From Hominimerdicola alba (GTDB lineage Bacteria > Bacillota > Clostridia > Oscillospirales > Ruminococcaceae): 64,000 nt of DNA. Location: the NCBI RefSeq assembly GCF_900112155.1, contig NZ_FOKQ01000010.1, forward strand, positions 1 to 64,000, read 5' to 3'. The notes beneath the pieces are model-generated. The model saw only the letters and a program-made list of their open reading frames with translations, searched no databases and was not told the DNA's origin. Shown one piece after another: positions 61,898 to 64,000 of the stretch (its first letter is position 1; each line of letters begins with the position of its first letter). A program made the position numbers and the translations under genes.

Positions 61898-62590
61898 ATG
61901 AAAACAGTCATAATACACGGACAAAGCCACAAAGGTTCTACATACAATATAGCACATATGCTGGGCGAGAAGATAGGCGGCGAACTGACCGAGTTTTTTC
62001 TGCCAAGGGATTTCGGCGAATTCTGCACAGGCTGTACCCGCTGTTTTCTCGAACATGAAAGCAAATGCCCCCACTATTCCAAACTCGCACCCATAACCAA
62101 TGCGATAGATGAAGCCGATGTGGTGATACTGGCAAGCCCCGTATACGTCTACCATGCAACAGGTGCCATGAAAGCTTTCCTCGACCACTACGGCTACCGC
62201 TGGATGGTACATTCCCCCGATGGCAGAATGTTCACCAAACAAGGTGTGTGCATATCCACCGCCGCAGGGGCAGGCATGGGGAAAACAAATAAGGATATGG
62301 GCGACAGTCTCTTCTTCTGGGGCATAGGTAAGATCTATAAATACGGCGTTGGCGTAATGGCTATCGACTGGGACAGCATATCCCCAAAAAAGCGTTCCGC
62401 CATAGACCGAAAGACCACAGCTATGGCAAATGCCATAAGATCACGTGCAGGTCATGTGACACCATCACTAAAAACAAAAGCCGTGTTCTTCGGTATGCAT
62501 CTTCTCCAGAGAAAAGGCATAAACGAACGCGACCAAAAACACTGGCAGGAACAGGGCTGGACAGGCAGTAAACGCCCCTGGAAGACCTGA
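61898..62590 (+). CDS. Flavodoxin-family NAD(P)H-dependent oxidoreductase
   Basis: 230 residues. FMN-binding GQSHKGSTYNIAHML at the N-terminus and ILASPVYVYHATGAMKAFLD mark the NADPH-dependent FMN reductase group. A CTGCTRCF segment with further Cys (SKCPHYS) is typical of iron-sulfur-flavoprotein-like members. Substrate unknown. The operon context suggests a stress-related redox role. Confidence 0.9.
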   Translation: MKTVIIHGQSHKGSTYNIAHMLGEKIGGELTEFFLPRDFGEFCTGCTRCFLEHESKCPHYSKLAPITNAIDEADVVILASPVYVYHATGAMKAFLDHYGYRWMVHSPDGRMFTKQGVCISTAAGAGMGKTNKDMGDSLFFWGIGKIYKYGVGVMAIDWDSISPKKRSAIDRKTTAMANAIRSRAGHVTPSLKTKAVFFGMHLLQRKGINERDQKHWQEQGWTGSKRPWKT

Positions 62591-62696
62591 ACCGAAATTT
62601 AAAGACTATTTAATAATTTTAAAGGTATAATAAGTATACAGAGAAACGACACAAAACGAAAAAACTATTTGCAGACGACCGAAAGGAGATAACATT

Positions 62697-62987
62697 ATGA
62701 ACGGAAAGAAGCTTTACAGAGTAAGAAACGGTTCCATGATAGCAGGAATATGTACAGGTCTGGGCGCATATCTCGACCTTGACCCCAACATCATCAGGAT
62801 AATATGCGTAGCAGGCTGCTGCGTAGGCGGACTGCCCATTATACTCTATATACTGGCAGCCATATTCCTCCCCGAGGTACCCGATGCCGCTATGGCAAGG
62901 GGTCAGGCACCGGAGCAGAACTACTCTCCCGTAGTTGATATCCCCCCTGAGAATATCAATAATACAAATGATAAAGATATCATCTGA
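62697..62987 (+). CDS. PspC-domain membrane protein
   Basis: 96 residues. The PspC domain (KLYRVRNGSMIAGICTGLGA, LDPNIIRIICVAGCCVGG) spans a membrane pair, with an acidic Pro/Asn C-terminal tail. PspC proteins take part in phage-shock and cell-envelope stress responses. It starts after AAAGGAG and has a close paralogue next door. Confidence 0.92.
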   Translation: MNGKKLYRVRNGSMIAGICTGLGAYLDLDPNIIRIICVAGCCVGGLPIILYILAAIFLPEVPDAAMARGQAPEQNYSPVVDIPPENINNTNDKDII

Positions 62988-62992
62988 CGGTA

Positions 62993-63021
62993 TTGACAAA
63001 CCGCGTAAACAATAGTATAAT
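62993..63021 (+). promoter_or_regulatory. Perfect consensus promoter of the second PspC gene
   Basis: TTGACA at 62993-62998, 17-base spacer, TATAAT at 63016-63021. Confidence 0.85.
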
Positions 63022-63057
63022 TTCAGTAAAATATAACACACCGAAAGGAGTATAACT

Positions 63058-63240
63058 ATGGAAAAGAAGCTTTACAGAATAAGAAACGGTTCCATGCTGG
63101 CAGGTGTATGCACAGGTATAGCAGCATATTTCAATGTTGATGTGAACATCGTCAGACTGGGCGCAGTTATCCTGGCGTGCATGGGCGGTGTAGGTATCAT
63201 TCCCTATATCGTAGCCGCTATAATCCTTCCCGAAGGCTAA
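63058..63240 (+). CDS. PspC-domain small membrane protein
   Basis: 60 residues, the minimal PspC domain (KLYRIRNGSMLAGVCTGIAA, VDVNIVRLGAVILACMGG). It is a tandem duplicate of the previous gene without its tail, under a separate strong promoter, so the two can be expressed independently. Confidence 0.92.
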   Translation: MEKKLYRIRNGSMLAGVCTGIAAYFNVDVNIVRLGAVILACMGGVGIIPYIVAAIILPEG

Positions 63241-63271
63241 AAAGATCACCTTTTACCATAATGAAGTATCG

Positions 63272-63310
63272 GACGTTCCTGCCCTGCGCAGAGAACGTCT
63301 GTGCTTTTTA
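63272..63310 (+). terminator. Terminator after the second PspC gene
   Basis: GACGTTC and GAACGTC arms flank a 14-base loop, then TGTGCTTTTTAC. Confidence 0.7.
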
Positions 63311-63396
63311 CATGAGGAATCAGCATAAATTTGTCCCGTTTAAGCCTGTTTAGTTGTTAATATCGCTAAAACTTTGCTTTGCGGGACTTTACTCGC

Positions 63397-63425
63397 TTTA
63401 CAACTCAGGTGAATGGTGCTATAAT
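63397..63425 (+). promoter_or_regulatory. Promoter of the last, partial gene
   Basis: TTTACA at 63397-63402, 17-base spacer, TATAAT at 63420-63425. Confidence 0.7.
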
Positions 63426-63473
63426 ATATGGGTATATTTTAGGCAATACTGCCTTGATACTGGAGGTGCAGCT

Positions 63474-64000
63474 ATGCTGTCCGAAAATGTGCTTAATGAT
63501 TATACCGAGGACTGGGTGCAGCGCTGTGCAAAATCAGACTGTGTCCGCTTTGATATACTCCAGCGCCGCGGCATAATGCTTTTCTGCGATGATAAGCAGA
63601 TAAAACAGACCTTTGAAAATATATTTGAAAAAAAGGACGTGTACTGCACAGATGTCCCTCTTTCAGGGAACGAAGAAGTGCTGTGCTGTCGCTTTTCTTT
63701 TTGTCGGGGAGTAGTTCCCAACGGCGAATATTCTCCACATATCATAATTACCGATATGCCCGAAGAAGCCGAAAAATACAGGGATACCTGCGCTGTACTC
63801 TATACGGGCAGGATATTCGGCGCAGGCTTTGAACACAGCGGTTCCCCCCGTGAAAACAGCGCAACCGGGATACACGATGTATTCGCAGCCGCACTGTTCA
63901 TGGCATCACGGAAGAATATCCGCAACGGTGTTTACTACTGCGGTTTCGGCGGCTGTAATATCAAGGCAAAGTCCCTTGTCTCAGGCGGATATAAACCCCT
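63474..64000 (+). CDS. Hypothetical protein, N-terminal part (cut by window edge)
   Basis: An open frame from ATG 63474, preceded by TGGAGG, runs without stop to the end (175 codons visible). It begins MLSENVLNDYTEDWVQRCAK and contains several Cys (VLCCRFSFCRG, YYCGFGGCNIKAKS). No family recognised from this part. It has its own promoter after the PspC terminator, so it is not in the PadR operon. Confidence 0.75.
   Translation, partial: MLSENVLNDYTEDWVQRCAKSDCVRFDILQRRGIMLFCDDKQIKQTFENIFEKKDVYCTDVPLSGNEEVLCCRFSFCRGVVPNGEYSPHIIITDMPEEAEKYRDTCAVLYTGRIFGAGFEHSGSPRENSATGIHDVFAAALFMASRKNIRNGVYYCGFGGCNIKAKSLVSGGYKP

Overview
The window looks like chromosome from a low- to mid-GC Gram-positive gut or rumen Clostridia, most likely a Ruminococcus close to R. 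albus. This is inferred from type I dockerin modules on secreted proteins, a SpoVAC gene, GGAGG ribosome binding sites, and many near-consensus sigma-A promoters with exact 17-base spacers. No rRNA, tRNA or CRISPR array was found. The left edge holds the tail of an IS1182-like transposase.

The main feature is a minus-strand block of 16 tightly packed genes (351-21807) behind a perfect consensus promoter (21913-21941). In transcription order it encodes: a coiled-coil protein, a toxin-like protein with a glycine-rich hydrophobic middle, a TPR protein, three WXG100-like small proteins, an unfamiliar repetitive protein, an EssC-type ATPase split into two genes, a fourth WXG100-like protein, two PP2C phosphatases, an FHA protein with a proline-rich repeat, a membrane kinase fused to a solute-binding-protein-like ectodomain, a PASTA pseudokinase, and a PASTA Ser/Thr kinase. 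This reads as a type VII secretion system (T7SS) physically joined to a complete Ser/Thr phosphorylation circuit. No recognisable EssA, EssB or EsaA gene is present. The arrangement recalls the kinase/phosphatase/FHA switch of type VI secretion. It is the best candidate here for an undescribed system.

22404-35145: an ABC-2 exporter operon; pheA-ispF-acetyltransferase; a dockerin-bearing D,D-carboxypeptidase; and a six-gene minus-strand run joining two bPH2 membrane proteins, two unknowns, cheA and cheW. 35464-45547: pta; an AT-rich accessory patch (small membrane protein, APH-like phosphotransferase, P-loop kinase) with a duplicated 33-bp leader; thrB with a radical SAM gene; dtd with small enzymes, a CPBP protease and a histidine phosphatase; and typA.

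45926-57165: a secreted dockerin protein, duplicated cyclophilin lipoproteins, a YfhO-like membrane protein, a LysR regulator, a trans-sulfuration-type PLP enzyme, a P-loop kinase, a RadC-like protein with an altered metal site, and SpoVAC. A 1.6-kb non-coding stretch with four degenerate repeat copies follows. It leads into a PadR-controlled envelope operon (DUF1700, DUF4097, CPBP, flavodoxin-like, PspC) whose promoter is overlaid by a perfect 13-bp-arm palindrome. The last gene runs off the right edge.
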